This document shows, in pieces, positions 30,633 through 40,193 of a stretch of DNA of 42,430 nt. The notes below the pieces were generated by a model, which saw only the letters and a list, made by a program, of their open reading frames with translations, was not told the DNA's origin and ran no database searches. The position numbers and the translations under genes were made by a program. The DNA is from Streptomyces sp. SID486. GTDB lineage: Bacteria; Actinomycetota; Actinomycetes; Streptomycetales; Streptomycetaceae. The DNA lies in NCBI RefSeq assembly GCF_009865385.1, contig NZ_WWJT01000632.1, forward strand, positions 1-42,430, written 5' to 3'. Position 1 is the stretch's first letter, and every line of letters starts with the position of its first letter.

Positions 30633-32569
30633 ACGTGCCGGTCGGCGCGTGGTGCGCGGACACCCTCCAGGACCCTTGGCACGGCCGCTGCGGCCCCGCC
30701 GGACGTGGCCCGGTCGAACTCCGCCGCCCCGCCCACCAGCGGCACCCGCGCCGTCGTCCGGGAGAGGTCCAGGGTGAGCGTCGGCCGGGTGTTCGGCGGG
30801 TCGATGAGGTCCTTGTCCGTGCCGGCGACGATCAGCGCCAGGCGGTGCCCCGCAGGGACGACGTGGTCGGTGGCGGCGAGCCGGAGGGTCATCGTGTAGG
30901 ACCGGCCCGGCGTGAGCGGCACGCCCTCGCCGGCCGAGGCGTGGTGACCGAGGTCGGCCCAGCCGCGGCTGACCACGGTGTAGTCGACGTCGGCCGTCTT
31001 CGCCCTGGTCTCCCGGAAGCAGGCGCTGTCCCCGGCCGTGCTCCGGCCCCAGCAGCTCCGGCCGGGCAGCGTGCTGATGCCCTCGGCGGCGTCGGCGTAG
31101 TCGCGGATGGTGTCGGGGCCGACGTCGACCAACACGGCGGACAGGTGGGCGGAGGCGGTCGTCGGGGTCGCGGTGACCGTCACACCGGCGGAGCCGGCCA
31201 GCCGCAGGTCGCGGGTGAGGGGCGCGGTGAGGAAGCCCGCTTTCTCGGGCGTGGCCGTGGTGAGGTGCGCGGCCCAGTCGGTCTCGCTCAGGCGCGGGTC
31301 GTCCGTGAAGGTCGCGGTGCCGCCGGCCCGGCGCAGTCCGAGGGTGCCGACGCCGGCCCGGCTCCCGGCGGCCGGGTGCAGGACGGCGGTCCGGGTGCCG
31401 CGCGGCGGCCACGCGGCGGAGGTGGTCCACTGGTCGGGGTGGCGTTCGACGTCGGCCACCGGCTCGCGGTCGACGCCGTTGTCGTAGCCGAGGAGTTCAT
31501 GGTCGAACCAGCGGTGCAGGGTGTCGACCCAGGCGCCGCGCCGGTAGTCGAACGGGTCGACGTGCCCGGTCTGGGACAGCCAGATCTTGCGCTCCACACC
31601 GTGCCGGGCGAGCGCGTCCCACCACTGGCCGAAGTTCTTGGTGCGGACGTTGAGGTCCTGCATGCCGTGCACGACGAACACGCTGGCGCGCACCTTCGCC
31701 GCGTCCTTGACGTAGTCCCGCTCGGTCCACAGCGGGGTCCAGTCACCGCTGCGCGGGCTGCCGTCGGCGAGCCGTCGCTGCACGGCGGCGCAGTGGGCCT
31801 GCGTGTCCTCGCTCTCGACGTAGCCGGCCAGCTCGTCGGGGCCCTCGTCGTAGAGCGGGGCGCCCTGCGCGAAGTAGTAGTCGTACCAGGAGGAGATCGC
31901 GCTGATCGGGACGATGGTCCGCAGGCCCTTCACGCCCGTGGCGGCGACGCCGTTGGCGACGGTGCCGTCCCAGCTCTTGCCGATCATGCCGGTTCTGCCG
32001 TTGGTCCATCCGGCCTTCACCGGGCTGCCGCCCGAACGGCTGGTGTACGCCCTGGCGCGGCCGTTCAGCCAGTCGACCACGGCCTTCGCGGACAGGACGT
32101 CGGACCGGCCGCCGACGTCGACGCAGCCGTCGGAGCGGTTGGTGCCGGCGAGGTCGACGCCGACGAAGGCGTAGCCGCGGGGCACGAAGTAGTTGTCGTA
32201 GAACAGCGGCATCTGGACGACGTGGCCTTGGGCGTCGTACGTCTTGAGCTGGCTCTCGTTGCCGCGTCCGCAGCAGGAGTAGTAGGGGCTGGCGTCCATG
32301 ATGACCGGCACCTTGCGGCCCTCGCGGGCCGGTTCGGCGGGCCGGACGATGTCGGCGGCGACCCGGTCGCCCCTGCCGTCGCCGTCCTCGTCGAGCCCGG
32401 TGTCCACCCATACGGACTCGCGGATGGCGTGGGCGTAGGAGTAGACGGGCCGGCTCTCCTCGGGGGCGGCCGCCCGGGCGGTGGCCGGGAGGAGGAACAC
32501 CGCCATCAGGGTGACGGCGACCGTGGTCGCCGCCGTTCTCCAGATCGTCGTGCGCGTGCGTTTCGGCAT
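30620..32569 (-). CDS. Secreted Xaa-Pro dipeptidyl-peptidase / CocE-NonD (S15-type) hydrolase
   Basis: A 649-residue secreted serine hydrolase. A signal peptide spans residues 1-34 (RTRTTIWRT, hydrophobic core, then ATARAAAP). An acidic DEDGDGRGD loop at 60-68 may bind calcium. Catalytic triad: Ser199 in MIGKSWDG, Asp305 in HGMQDLNV and His336 in TGHVDPF. A C-terminal jelly-roll domain (from about 400) is usual for the X-Pro dipeptidyl-peptidase/CocE family. TACCGT ends 6 nt before the ATG, so the mRNA may be leaderless. The gene is divergent from a secreted M1 peptidase, suggesting a shared role in extracellular peptide use. Esterase activity is an alternative. Confidence 0.92.
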   Translation of the reverse strand: MPKRTRTTIWRTAATTVAVTLMAVFLLPATARAAAPEESRPVYSYAHAIRESVWVDTGLDEDGDGRGDRVAADIVRPAEPAREGRKVPVIMDASPYYSCCGRGNESQLKTYDAQGHVVQMPLFYDNYFVPRGYAFVGVDLAGTNRSDGCVDVGGRSDVLSAKAVVDWLNGRARAYTSRSGGSPVKAGWTNGRTGMIGKSWDGTVANGVAATGVKGLRTIVPISAISSWYDYYFAQGAPLYDEGPDELAGYVESEDTQAHCAAVQRRLADGSPRSGDWTPLWTERDYVKDAAKVRASVFVVHGMQDLNVRTKNFGQWWDALARHGVERKIWLSQTGHVDPFDYRRGAWVDTLHRWFDHELLGYDNGVDREPVADVERHPDQWTTSAAWPPRGTRTAVLHPAAGSRAGVGTLGLRRAGGTATFTDDPRLSETDWAAHLTTATPEKAGFLTAPLTRDLRLAGSAGVTVTATPTTASAHLSAVLVDVGPDTIRDYADAAEGISTLPGRSCWGRSTAGDSACFRETRAKTADVDYTVVSRGWADLGHHASAGEGVPLTPGRSYTMTLRLAATDHVVPAGHRLALIVAGTDKDLIDPPNTRPTLTLDLSRTTARVPLVGGAAEFDRATSGGAAAAVPRVLEGVRAPRADRHVPAA

Positions 32570-32747
32570 GCGCGGACGGTACTCCGGGCAACTCGCGCGC
32601 AGAAGGGGGCTTTCGGGTGCTCGTGACGGCCGAATGGCGATCGTGTGACAGGGGGTGCCATGGACAGGTCAGAGGGCACAGGGACTGAATAGGCTCCGAA
32701 CAGACTTCTGACGAACGGACTTACCGTCCTGACGACTTGGAGCTGAC

Positions 32748-34235
32748 GTGCACCGCAGAATCATCGCCCCGGGCGCACTGGCGGCGGCCTCCCTGCTGCT
32801 GGCGATCCCGGCATCGGCCGCGAGCCACTCCCCCGGCGCACCGGGCATCGGCGATCCCTACTACCCGTACTACGGCAACGGCGGCTACGACGTCTCCCAC
32901 TACGACCTGAGGCTGCAGTACCAGCCGAAGACGGACGAGTTGCAGGGGACGGCGACGATCCTGGCGAGGACCACGCAGGATCTGTCCAGCTTCGACCTGG
33001 ACTTCCTGCTGGACGTGAGCGAGGTGCGGGTCAACGGCGCCAAGGCGTCCTTCGCCGCGTCCGGCCAGCACGAACTCGTCGTCACCCCGAGGACGCCGCT
33101 GGCCAAGGGCACGCCGGTCACGGTCGTGGTCCGCTACAGCGGAGTGCCCTCGACGAAGAGCGCCTACGGCTTCTCCACCTGGCACCGCACGCCGGACGGC
33201 GCGGTGGCCGCGGACGAGCCCGAGGCGGCCTGGTGGTGGTTCCCGAGCAACGACCATCCCAGTGACAAGGCGACCTACGACGTGTCGGTGGCCGTGCCGG
33301 ACGGCACCCAGGCCATCTCCAACGGCACGCTCCAGTCGACCAGCTCGAAGCTGGGCTGGACCCGCTACACCTGGCGGCAGGACAAGCCGCAGGCCACGTA
33401 CCTGTCCACGCTGGCGCTGGGGAAGTTCGACATCACCACCAGCACCTCGGACGGCGGGGTGCCCGTGCTCAACGCCTACAGCAAGGACCTCGGCGCCGAC
33501 GACGGGGCCGCGCGGGCCAGCGTGGAACGCACCGGGGAGCTGGTCGACTGGCTGAGCGGGTACTTCGGGCCGTATCCGTTCAGCTCGGCGGGCGGGTACG
33601 TCCCGAACACCACCACCGGATACGCGCTGGAGACGCAGACCCGCGTCTACTACAGCCCGAAGCAGTTCGCGAACGGCTCCAACACCTCCGTGGTGGTGCA
33701 CGAACTGGCCCACCAGTGGTACGGCGACGACGTGTCGCTCAAGCGCTGGAAGGACATCTGGATCAACGAGGGCTTCGCCCGGTACGCGCAGTGGCTGTGG
33801 TCCGAGCACGAGGGCGAGGGCACCGCGCAGGAACTCGCCGACTACGTGTACGCCTCGCACCCGGCCGGCGACGCGTTCTGGACGGTGGCGCCCGGTGACC
33901 CGGGGGCGGACCACCAGTTCGACGCCGCCGTGTACGACCGTGGCGCCCTCGCCATCCAGGAACTGCGCAACGCGGTCGGTGACGAGGCGTTCTTCCGGAT
34001 CCTCAAGGGCTGGCCGAAGGAGCACGCCTACGGCAACGCGTCGGTGGCCGACTTCCGCGCGTACGCCGAGCGGGTGTCGGGCAGGTCCCTGTCCGCGGTG
34101 TTCGGCACCTGGCTGTTCCAGACGTCGAAGCCGGCCGCACCGTCGGCCCGTGCGCTGGTGAGGTCCGGTACGGCGGTGGCGCAGCCGAAGTCGTGGCGGA
34201 AGATCGAGGCGACGAACGACGTGCACCGGCACTGA
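32748..34235 (+). CDS. Secreted M1-family zinc metallopeptidase
   Basis: Aminopeptidase-like enzyme of 495 residues. Signal peptide 1-25 (RRIIAPGALAAASLLLAIPASAASH). Zinc site HELAHQWYGDD: His318, Glu319, His322, with the third ligand Glu341 in WINEGFARY. The usual GxMEN substrate motif is here GYALETQ (291-297), and a Tyr near 408 (VYDRGALAIQEL) fits the transition-state tyrosine. It is shorter than full aminopeptidase N (about 850 residues) and lacks the long C-terminal helical domain, as other secreted Streptomyces M1 proteins do. GTG 32748 with GGAG 7 nt upstream. Convergent with the permease gene, sharing a terminator. Confidence 0.92.
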   Translation: MHRRIIAPGALAAASLLLAIPASAASHSPGAPGIGDPYYPYYGNGGYDVSHYDLRLQYQPKTDELQGTATILARTTQDLSSFDLDFLLDVSEVRVNGAKASFAASGQHELVVTPRTPLAKGTPVTVVVRYSGVPSTKSAYGFSTWHRTPDGAVAADEPEAAWWWFPSNDHPSDKATYDVSVAVPDGTQAISNGTLQSTSSKLGWTRYTWRQDKPQATYLSTLALGKFDITTSTSDGGVPVLNAYSKDLGADDGAARASVERTGELVDWLSGYFGPYPFSSAGGYVPNTTTGYALETQTRVYYSPKQFANGSNTSVVVHELAHQWYGDDVSLKRWKDIWINEGFARYAQWLWSEHEGEGTAQELADYVYASHPAGDAFWTVAPGDPGADHQFDAAVYDRGALAIQELRNAVGDEAFFRILKGWPKEHAYGNASVADFRAYAERVSGRSLSAVFGTWLFQTSKPAAPSARALVRSGTAVAQPKSWRKIEATNDVHRH

Positions 34236-34254
34236 CGCCGCGCCCCGGAGAAGC

Positions 34255-34292
34255 GCACCCCCGGGCACTCGTCGACGAGTGTCCGGGGGTGC
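34255..34292. terminator. Bidirectional terminator between the M1 peptidase and permease genes
   Basis: GCACCCCCGGGCACTCGTC (34255-34273) and GACGAGTGTCCGGGGGTGC (34274-34292) form a 19-bp inverted repeat with a single mismatch and no spacer; it lies 19 bp after one stop and 30 bp after the other, serving both convergent genes. Confidence 0.88.
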
Positions 34293-34322
34293 CTGTGCGG
34301 TCCGCGGCGTGCCGCCGGGCCG

Positions 34323-35801
34323 CTACTTCGTGAGGTCGGTCAGCTCCTGCTCGGCGTGCTGGGTCACCCGGCGGCGGACGCCGAACCAGCCGGCGACCAG
34401 CATGACGGCGAGCAGCGGGATGAGGAACAGGGTCTTGCGGCCGACCTCGTGGTCGTTCCACATCATGCCGAGGCAGACCAGCAGGAACACGATCGTGGCG
34501 ATCTCGGTGACCGGGGTGAACTTCAGCTGGAAGTGCGGCCGGGTCACCAGGCCCGCGCGGGCGCGGCGGACGAACACCATGTGGCAGAGCATGATGATCA
34601 CCCAGGTGCTGATGATGCCGAGGGAGGCGACGTTCAGCACGATCTCGAAGGCCTGGCTGGGCACCAGGTAGTTCAGGCCGACGCCGAGCACGCAGACCGC
34701 GCAGGTCAGCAGGATGCCGCCGTAGGGCACCTGGCTGCGGTTCATGCGCGCGGTGAACTTCGGCGCGGAACCGGCCATGGCCATGGAGCGCAGGATGCGG
34801 CCGGTGGAGTACAGGCCCGAGTTCAGCGAGGACATGGCGGCGGTCAGCACGACCAGGTTCATCACGTCACCGGCCGCCGGGACGCCGATCTTGGACAGCA
34901 CGGTCACGAACGGGCTCTGGTCGGCGCTGTAGACCGACCCGGGCAGCAGCACCGCGAGCAGCACGACGGAGCCGACGTAGAAGAGGCCCACGCGCCACAT
35001 GATGGAGTTCACCGCGCGGGGGACGACCTTCTCCGGCTCGGCGGTCTCGCCGGCGGCCACGCCGACCAGCTCCAGGGCGGCGTAGGCGAAGATCACGCCC
35101 TGCATGACCAGGACGACCGGCATCACCCCGTGCGGGAAGAGCCCGCCGTTGTCGGTGATGACGCTCAGGCCGGGGGTGTGGCCGCCGACCTTGTGCTGGG
35201 TGGCGAGCAGGAAAATGCTGATCAGCATGAAGCCGACGATGGTCGCGACCTTGATGATCGCGAACCAGAACTCCATCTCGCCGAAGATCTTCACCGAGAT
35301 CAGGTTCACGGCGAGGACCACAGCGAGGGCGATCAGCGCCAGCACCCACTGGGGTACGGAGGTGAAGAGGCTCCAGTAGTGCGTGTAGAGCGCGATCGCG
35401 GTGATGTCGGCGATACCGGTCGTCGACCAGTTCAGGAAGTACATCCAGCCGGCGACGTAGGCGCCCTTCTCGCCGAGGAACTCTCGGGCGTAGGACACGA
35501 AGGACCCGGAGGACGGACGGTACAGGACCAGCTCGCCGAGGGCCCGGACGACGAAGAAGGCGAAGACGCCGCACACCAGATAGGCGAGCGCGAGTGCGGG
35601 GCCCGCGTTGTGCAGTCGTCCGCCGGCGCCCAGGAGGAGTCCGGTTCCGATGGCACCGCCGATGGCGATCATGTTGACGTGGCGGGCCTTGAGGTCCTTG
35701 CTGTAACCGGCGTCGCCCGCGTCCGCGGGCGTCCCGGCCACCTGGGGGTGGGTGGTGGCCTGTGCCGATTCCACGGCTTCCTTGCTCACGGGTGGTTCCA
35801 T
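34323..35801 (-). CDS. ansP: Amino acid permease, L-asparagine permease (AnsP)-like
   Basis: APC-superfamily proton symporter of 492 residues with about 12 membrane helices. The family helix-1 block HVNMIAIGGAIGTGLLLGAG (41-60) is followed by RPSSGSFVSYAREFLGEK and MNLVVLTAAMSSLNSGLYST. By recall the similarity to enteric AnsP runs along the whole length (for example GVKxF-EMEFWFAIIKV and the NYLVPSQAFEIVLN region), better than to GABA or aromatic permeases. The N-terminal 35 residues and last 15 are cytoplasmic. ATG at 35801 has AGGA directly adjacent; a GTG four codons on (VSKEAVES) may be the real start. It could supply asparagine after extracellular proteolysis by the neighbouring secreted peptidases. 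Confidence 0.85.
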   Translation of the reverse strand: MEPPVSKEAVESAQATTHPQVAGTPADAGDAGYSKDLKARHVNMIAIGGAIGTGLLLGAGGRLHNAGPALALAYLVCGVFAFFVVRALGELVLYRPSSGSFVSYAREFLGEKGAYVAGWMYFLNWSTTGIADITAIALYTHYWSLFTSVPQWVLALIALAVVLAVNLISVKIFGEMEFWFAIIKVATIVGFMLISIFLLATQHKVGGHTPGLSVITDNGGLFPHGVMPVVLVMQGVIFAYAALELVGVAAGETAEPEKVVPRAVNSIMWRVGLFYVGSVVLLAVLLPGSVYSADQSPFVTVLSKIGVPAAGDVMNLVVLTAAMSSLNSGLYSTGRILRSMAMAGSAPKFTARMNRSQVPYGGILLTCAVCVLGVGLNYLVPSQAFEIVLNVASLGIISTWVIIMLCHMVFVRRARAGLVTRPHFQLKFTPVTEIATIVFLLVCLGMMWNDHEVGRKTLFLIPLLAVMLVAGWFGVRRRVTQHAEQELTDLTK

Positions 35802-35986
35802 TCCTGGTGCGCCCGGACCTCATGGACCCGGGGTTCGAGCAGGTCTCGGCCCGCACCACCCTCGTGTCGCGGTACAGACCAAGACAGCAGCTTCCCAGAC
35901 AGGTCCGCCGGTACGCGGTGGCCCATGTCACAGAGCGTCGCTTCTCACACGATCCACTCAGCGGCCACACGACGTTCACCGGAGGT

Positions 35987-36016
35987 TTAACACCTTTGGT
36001 GGGACAGCAATACTGT
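35987..36016 (+). promoter_or_regulatory. merR promoter with dyad between -35 and -10
   Basis: TTAACA (35987-35992) and TACTGT (36011-36016) are 18 nt apart; the ATG follows 5 nt later, so the transcript may be leaderless. CACCTTTGGTG (35991-36001), an 11-bp dyad, overlaps the -35 end and spacer, a plausible autoregulatory site for the MerR protein. Confidence 0.5.
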
Positions 36017-36021
36017 TCCAT

Positions 36022-36732
36022 ATGACGACCGACGCCGGGGACCAGGCACCCCTCACCATCGACGAGCTGGCGGCCCGGACGGGCGTCACGGTCCGCACCG
36101 TCCGCTTCTACGGCAGCAAGGGGCTGCTGCCGCCGCCGGTGATCGGCCCGCGCCGGGTGGGGCACTACGGCCCGGACCACGTGGCACGGCTCGCCCTCAT
36201 CGAGGAACTGCGGCAGCAGGGCATGACCCTGTCGGCGATCGAGCGGTACCTCCGGCAGCTCCCCGACGACCTGACCCCGCACGACCTGGCCATCCACCGG
36301 GCGGTGGTCGCGTCCTGGGCGCCGGACTCGGTGGACACGGTGACCCGCGGGGAGCTGGAGCGGCGGGCGGGACGTCCCCTGACCGCCGAGGACGTGGAAC
36401 GCCTGGCGGCGATGAACGTCGTCGTGGCGGCGGACGGCGACACCTACCGGGTGGACACCGGACTGCTCCGGCTCGGTGTGCAGCTCCTGGACGTCCCGCT
36501 GGCGCACGAGGTGATCCTCGCGGCGCGCAAGGTGCTCGTCGAGCACTCGCGCGCCGCGGCTCACGAGCTCTCCCAGCTCTTCCGCGGCGAGGTGGCGGAG
36601 CGCGACGCCCGGGACGTGAAGTCACTGTCCGCGCACATGCACCCCTTGGTGGTGCAGGCGCTGCTGACGACGTTCCAGCGTTCGCTGCGGGAGGAGCTGA
36701 GCGAGTGGGTCACCGGTTCAGGGGCGGACTGA
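36022..36732 (+). CDS. MerR-family transcriptional regulator
   Basis: A 236-residue regulator. The N-terminal winged helix-turn-helix reads LTIDELAARTGVTVRTVRFY (11-30), then the wing GLLPPPVIGPRRVGHYGPDHV and LRQQGMTLSAIERYL. The C-terminal 140 residues are an unclassified ligand-sensing region with no Cys-rich metal site, so an organic effector is likely. ATG 36022. It is convergent with the racemase-thiolase-FadB operon and overlaps fadB by 15 bp; proximity suggests control of fatty-acid genes, possibly with an acyl-CoA effector, but this is inference. Confidence 0.9.
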   Translation: MTTDAGDQAPLTIDELAARTGVTVRTVRFYGSKGLLPPPVIGPRRVGHYGPDHVARLALIEELRQQGMTLSAIERYLRQLPDDLTPHDLAIHRAVVASWAPDSVDTVTRGELERRAGRPLTAEDVERLAAMNVVVAADGDTYRVDTGLLRLGVQLLDVPLAHEVILAARKVLVEHSRAAAHELSQLFRGEVAERDARDVKSLSAHMHPLVVQALLTTFQRSLREELSEWVTGSGAD

Positions 36733-38898
36733 GTCGCTGAACCGCTCCCCCTTCTCGGCCTTGGACACGAGCAGCGCGGGCGGGGTGAACCGCTCGCCGT
36801 ACTGCTCGGCCAGTTCCCGCGCGCGGGCCACGAACCCGGGCAGGCCCCCTTCGTAGCCGTTGATGTACTGCAGGACACCGCCCGTCCAGCCGGGGAAGCC
36901 GATACCGAGGATGGAGCCGATGTTGGCGTCGGCGACCGAGGTCAGGACGCCCTCCTCCAGGAGGCGGACGGTGTCGAGGGCCTCGGCGAAGAGCATGCGC
37001 TCCTGCATGTCCCGGAACGGGATCCGGCGTCCGGGCTCGGTGAAGTGCTCGCGCAGGCCCGGCCAGAGTCCGGTCCGCCTGCCGTCCTCGTAGTCGTAGA
37101 AGCCGGCACCTCCGCTGCGGCCGGGCCGGCCGAACTCGTCGACCATGCGGTCGATGACCGCCTCCGCCGGGTGCGCCGTCCAGGTGCCGCCGGCCTCCTC
37201 CACGGCCCGCCTCGTCTCGTTGCGGATCTTGCGCGGCAGGGTGAGGGTCAGCTCGTCCATGAGGGACAGCACCTTGGCCGGGTAGCCGGCCTGGGCGGCC
37301 GCCTGCTCCACGGAGGCGGGCTCGATGCCCTCCCCGACCATGGCGACGCCCTCGTTGATGAAGTGGCCGATCACCCGGGAGGTGAAGAAGCCGCGCGAGT
37401 CGTTGACGACGATCGGCGTCTTGTTGATCTGCCGGACCAGGTCGAAGGCGCGGGCGAGCGCCTCGTCACCGGTGCGCTCCCCCTTGATGATCTCGACCAG
37501 CGGCATCTTGTCGACCGGCGAGAAGAAGTGCAGCCCGATGAAGTCGCTCTGCCGCTCCACGCCCTCCGCGAGGGTGGTGATCGGCAGCGTGGAGGTGTTG
37601 GAGCACAGCAGCGCGTCGGGGGCGAGCACCGACTCGACCTCCTGGAACACCTTGTGCTTGAGGGAGGTGTCCTCGAACACGGCCTCGATCACCGCGTCAC
37701 AGCCCGCGAGGTCGGCGACGTCGGCGGTGGGGGTGATCCGGGCGAGGAGCGCGTCCGCCTTCTCCTGACTGGTGCGACCCCTGGCGACGGCCTTGGCGCA
37801 CAGCTTCTCCGAGTAGCCCTTGCCCTTGACGGCGGCCTCCAGGGAGACGTCCTTCAGGACGACCTCGATGCCGGCGCGGGCGCAGGCGTAGGCGATGCCG
37901 GCGCCCATCATGCCGGCGCCGAGGACGGCGGCCTTGCGGACCTTGCGGGGCTCGATGCCCCGGGGGCGGTTGGCGCCCGAGTTGACCGCCTGGAGGTCGA
38001 AGAAGAACGCCTGGATCATGTTCTTCGAGGTCTGCCCGGCGGCCAGCTCCACGAAGTAGCGGGCCTCGATCACCTGGGCGGTCTCGAAGTCGACCTGGGA
38101 GCCCTCGACGGCGGCGGCGAGGATGTTGCGCGGAGCGGGGTAGGGGGCACCGCCCGTCTGCTTGCGCAGGTTGGCCGGGAAGGCGGGCAGGTTGGCCGCG
38201 AACTTGGGGTTGGCGGGCGTACCGCCCGGGATGCGGTAGCCCGGCTTGTCCCAGGGCTGCTGCGACTCGGGGTTGGCGTCGATGAAGGCGCGGGCCTTCG
38301 CGAGCAGTTCCTCCGGGCTCTGCGCCACCTCGTGGACCAGGCCGTTCTCCTGGGCGCGGCGCGCGTTGTACTGGGTGCCCTGGAGGAGCACCTTCAGCAG
38401 GGCGTCGGCGATGCCCAGCAGCCGCACGGTGCGCACGACTCCGCCGCCGCCGGGGAGCAGGCCGAGGGTGACCTCGGGGCAGCCGATCTTCGTCCCGGGG
38501 GTGTCCAGGGCGACCCGGTGGTGGCAGGCGAGGGCCAGCTCGAAGCCGCCGCCGAGGGCCGCACCGTTGATCGCCGCGACGACCGGCTTGCCGAGGGTCT
38601 CGATGCGGCGCAGGTCGCGCTTGATGGCCAGGCCGCCGTCGAACAGCTCCTGGGCGGTCCCGGGCGTGACCCGGATCAGGTCGCGCAGGTCACCGCCGGC
38701 GAAGAAGGTCTTCTTCGCCGAGGTGAGGATGACGCCGCGGACGGTGTCCTTCTCGGCCTCCAGCCGGTCGGTGACCGCGGCCAGGGAGTCGCGGAACGCC
38801 TGGTTCATGGTGTTCGCGGACTGGTCGGGGTCGTCCAGGACGAGGGTGACGACACCGGTGTCGTCCTGTTCCCAGCGGATGGTGGTGCTCTCGGTCAT
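36718..38898 (-). CDS. fadB: Fatty-acid oxidation multienzyme: enoyl-CoA hydratase / 3-hydroxyacyl-CoA dehydrogenase
   Basis: Bifunctional beta-oxidation alpha-subunit of 726 residues. The N-terminal crotonase domain (1-190) has GGGFELALACH with Glu120 and GCPEVTLGLLPGGGG with Glu142, both catalytic. The NAD-binding domain begins at VLGAGMMGAGIAYACA (325-340), and the dehydrogenase catalytic His457 (LHFFSPVDKMPLVEII) pairs with Glu469. Two C-terminal dehydrogenase domains complete the usual length. ATG 38898 with GGAG 9 nt upstream. It follows the thiolase gene by 41 bp and would form the trifunctional complex with it. It overlaps merR tail to tail by 15 bp. Confidence 0.96.
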   Translation of the reverse strand: MTESTTIRWEQDDTGVVTLVLDDPDQSANTMNQAFRDSLAAVTDRLEAEKDTVRGVILTSAKKTFFAGGDLRDLIRVTPGTAQELFDGGLAIKRDLRRIETLGKPVVAAINGAALGGGFELALACHHRVALDTPGTKIGCPEVTLGLLPGGGGVVRTVRLLGIADALLKVLLQGTQYNARRAQENGLVHEVAQSPEELLAKARAFIDANPESQQPWDKPGYRIPGGTPANPKFAANLPAFPANLRKQTGGAPYPAPRNILAAAVEGSQVDFETAQVIEARYFVELAAGQTSKNMIQAFFFDLQAVNSGANRPRGIEPRKVRKAAVLGAGMMGAGIAYACARAGIEVVLKDVSLEAAVKGKGYSEKLCAKAVARGRTSQEKADALLARITPTADVADLAGCDAVIEAVFEDTSLKHKVFQEVESVLAPDALLCSNTSTLPITTLAEGVERQSDFIGLHFFSPVDKMPLVEIIKGERTGDEALARAFDLVRQINKTPIVVNDSRGFFTSRVIGHFINEGVAMVGEGIEPASVEQAAAQAGYPAKVLSLMDELTLTLPRKIRNETRRAVEEAGGTWTAHPAEAVIDRMVDEFGRPGRSGGAGFYDYEDGRRTGLWPGLREHFTEPGRRIPFRDMQERMLFAEALDTVRLLEEGVLTSVADANIGSILGIGFPGWTGGVLQYINGYEGGLPGFVARARELAEQYGERFTPPALLVSKAEKGERFSDSVRP

Positions 38899-38939
38899 GA
38901 CAGTCGTCTCCGTTGAGGTCGCTTGGTTCCGCGGGGAGT

Positions 38940-40154
38940 TCAGATGCGTTCGACGATGGTGGCGATACCCATGCCGCCGCCGACGCAGAGCGTGGCGAGG
39001 CCGTACCGCTTGTCCTGGCGCTCCAGTTCGTCGACGAGGGTGCCGAGGATCATGGCGCCGGTGGCGCCGAGGGGGTGGCCGAGGGCGATGGCGCCGCCGT
39101 TGACGTTGACCTTGTCCAGGGACAGGCCCATGTCCTTGACGAAGCGCAGCACGACCGCGGCGAACGCCTCGTTGATCTCGACCAGGTCGATGTCGTCGAT
39201 GGTGAGGCCGGCCTTGGCCAGGGCCTTGCGGGTGGCCGGCGCGGGGCCGGTGAGCATGATGGTCGGCTCGGAGCCGGAGACGGCCGCGGAGACGATCCGC
39301 GCGCGGGGCGTGAGGCCGTAGCGCTCGCCGATCTCCCGGGAGCCGATCGCGACGAGCGAGGCGCCGTCCACGATGCCGGAGGAGTTGCCCGCGTGGTGGA
39401 CGTGGTCGATCTTCTCCACCCAGTGGTACTTCTGCAGTGCGACGGCGTCGAAGCCGCCCAGGTCGCCGATGTCCGCGAACGACGGCTTGAGCTTCGCGAG
39501 GGAGTCCGCGGTGGTGCCGGGGCGCGGGTGCTCGTCGTGGTCGAGGACGACCAGGCCGGCGCGGTCCTTCACGGGGACCACCGAACGGTCGAAGCGGCCC
39601 TCCTTCCAGGCGGTGGCGGCGCGCTCCTGGGACAGGGCCGCGTACTCGTCCACGTCCCGGCGGGTAAAGCCCTCGATGGTGGCGATCAGGTCGGCGCCGA
39701 TGCCCTGCGGCACGAAATTGACGTCGAGGTTGGTCATCGGGTCGTTGAACCAGGCGCCGCCGTCCGAGGCCATCGGCACCCGGGACATGGACTCGACGCC
39801 GCCCGCGAGCACGAGGTCCTCGAAGCCGGAGCGGACCTTGGCGGCGGCCATGTTGACGGCCTCGAGCCCGGAGGCGCAGAAGCGGTTCTCCTGCACGCCC
39901 GCGACGGTGTCCGGCAGCCCGGCGGCGATCGCGGCGATGCGGGCGATGTCGGAGCCCTGGTCGCCTACGGGTCCGACGACACCGAGCACGATGTCGTCGA
40001 TCGCGGCCGGGTCCAGGCCGGGGAAGCGGTCGCGGATCTCGTGGATGAGGCCGACGACCAGGTCGATGGGCTTCGTGCCGTGCAGGGCGCCGTTCGCCTT
40101 GCCGCGGCCGCGCGGGGTGCGGATCGCGTCGTACACGTACGCTTCGGTGCTCAC
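38940..40154 (-). CDS. fadA: Acetyl-CoA C-acyltransferase (thiolase, FadA-like)
   Basis: Thiolase of 404 residues catalysing CoA-dependent cleavage of 3-ketoacyl-CoA. The nucleophile is Cys93 ([12 protein letters not shown]), His360 is in [15 protein letters not shown] and the second Cys390 is in [16 protein letters not shown] supplies the oxyanion-site Asn. GTG start 40154 with AAAGG 8 nt upstream. It lies 39 bp after the racemase gene and 41 bp before fadB, forming one transcription unit. The pairing with fadB makes beta-oxidation the likely role rather than acetoacetyl-CoA synthesis. Confidence 0.95.
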   Translation of the reverse strand: MSTEAYVYDAIRTPRGRGKANGALHGTKPIDLVVGLIHEIRDRFPGLDPAAIDDIVLGVVGPVGDQGSDIARIAAIAAGLPDTVAGVQENRFCASGLEAVNMAAAKVRSGFEDLVLAGGVESMSRVPMASDGGAWFNDPMTNLDVNFVPQGIGADLIATIEGFTRRDVDEYAALSQERAATAWKEGRFDRSVVPVKDRAGLVVLDHDEHPRPGTTADSLAKLKPSFADIGDLGGFDAVALQKYHWVEKIDHVHHAGNSSGIVDGASLVAIGSREIGERYGLTPRARIVSAAVSGSEPTIMLTGPAPATRKALAKAGLTIDDIDLVEINEAFAAVVLRFVKDMGLSLDKVNVNGGAIALGHPLGATGAMILGTLVDELERQDKRYGLATLCVGGGMGIATIVERI

Positions 40155-40193
40155 TGGTGTGCCTTTCGGGAGGGTGGGCCGAGCGGGTGGCGG

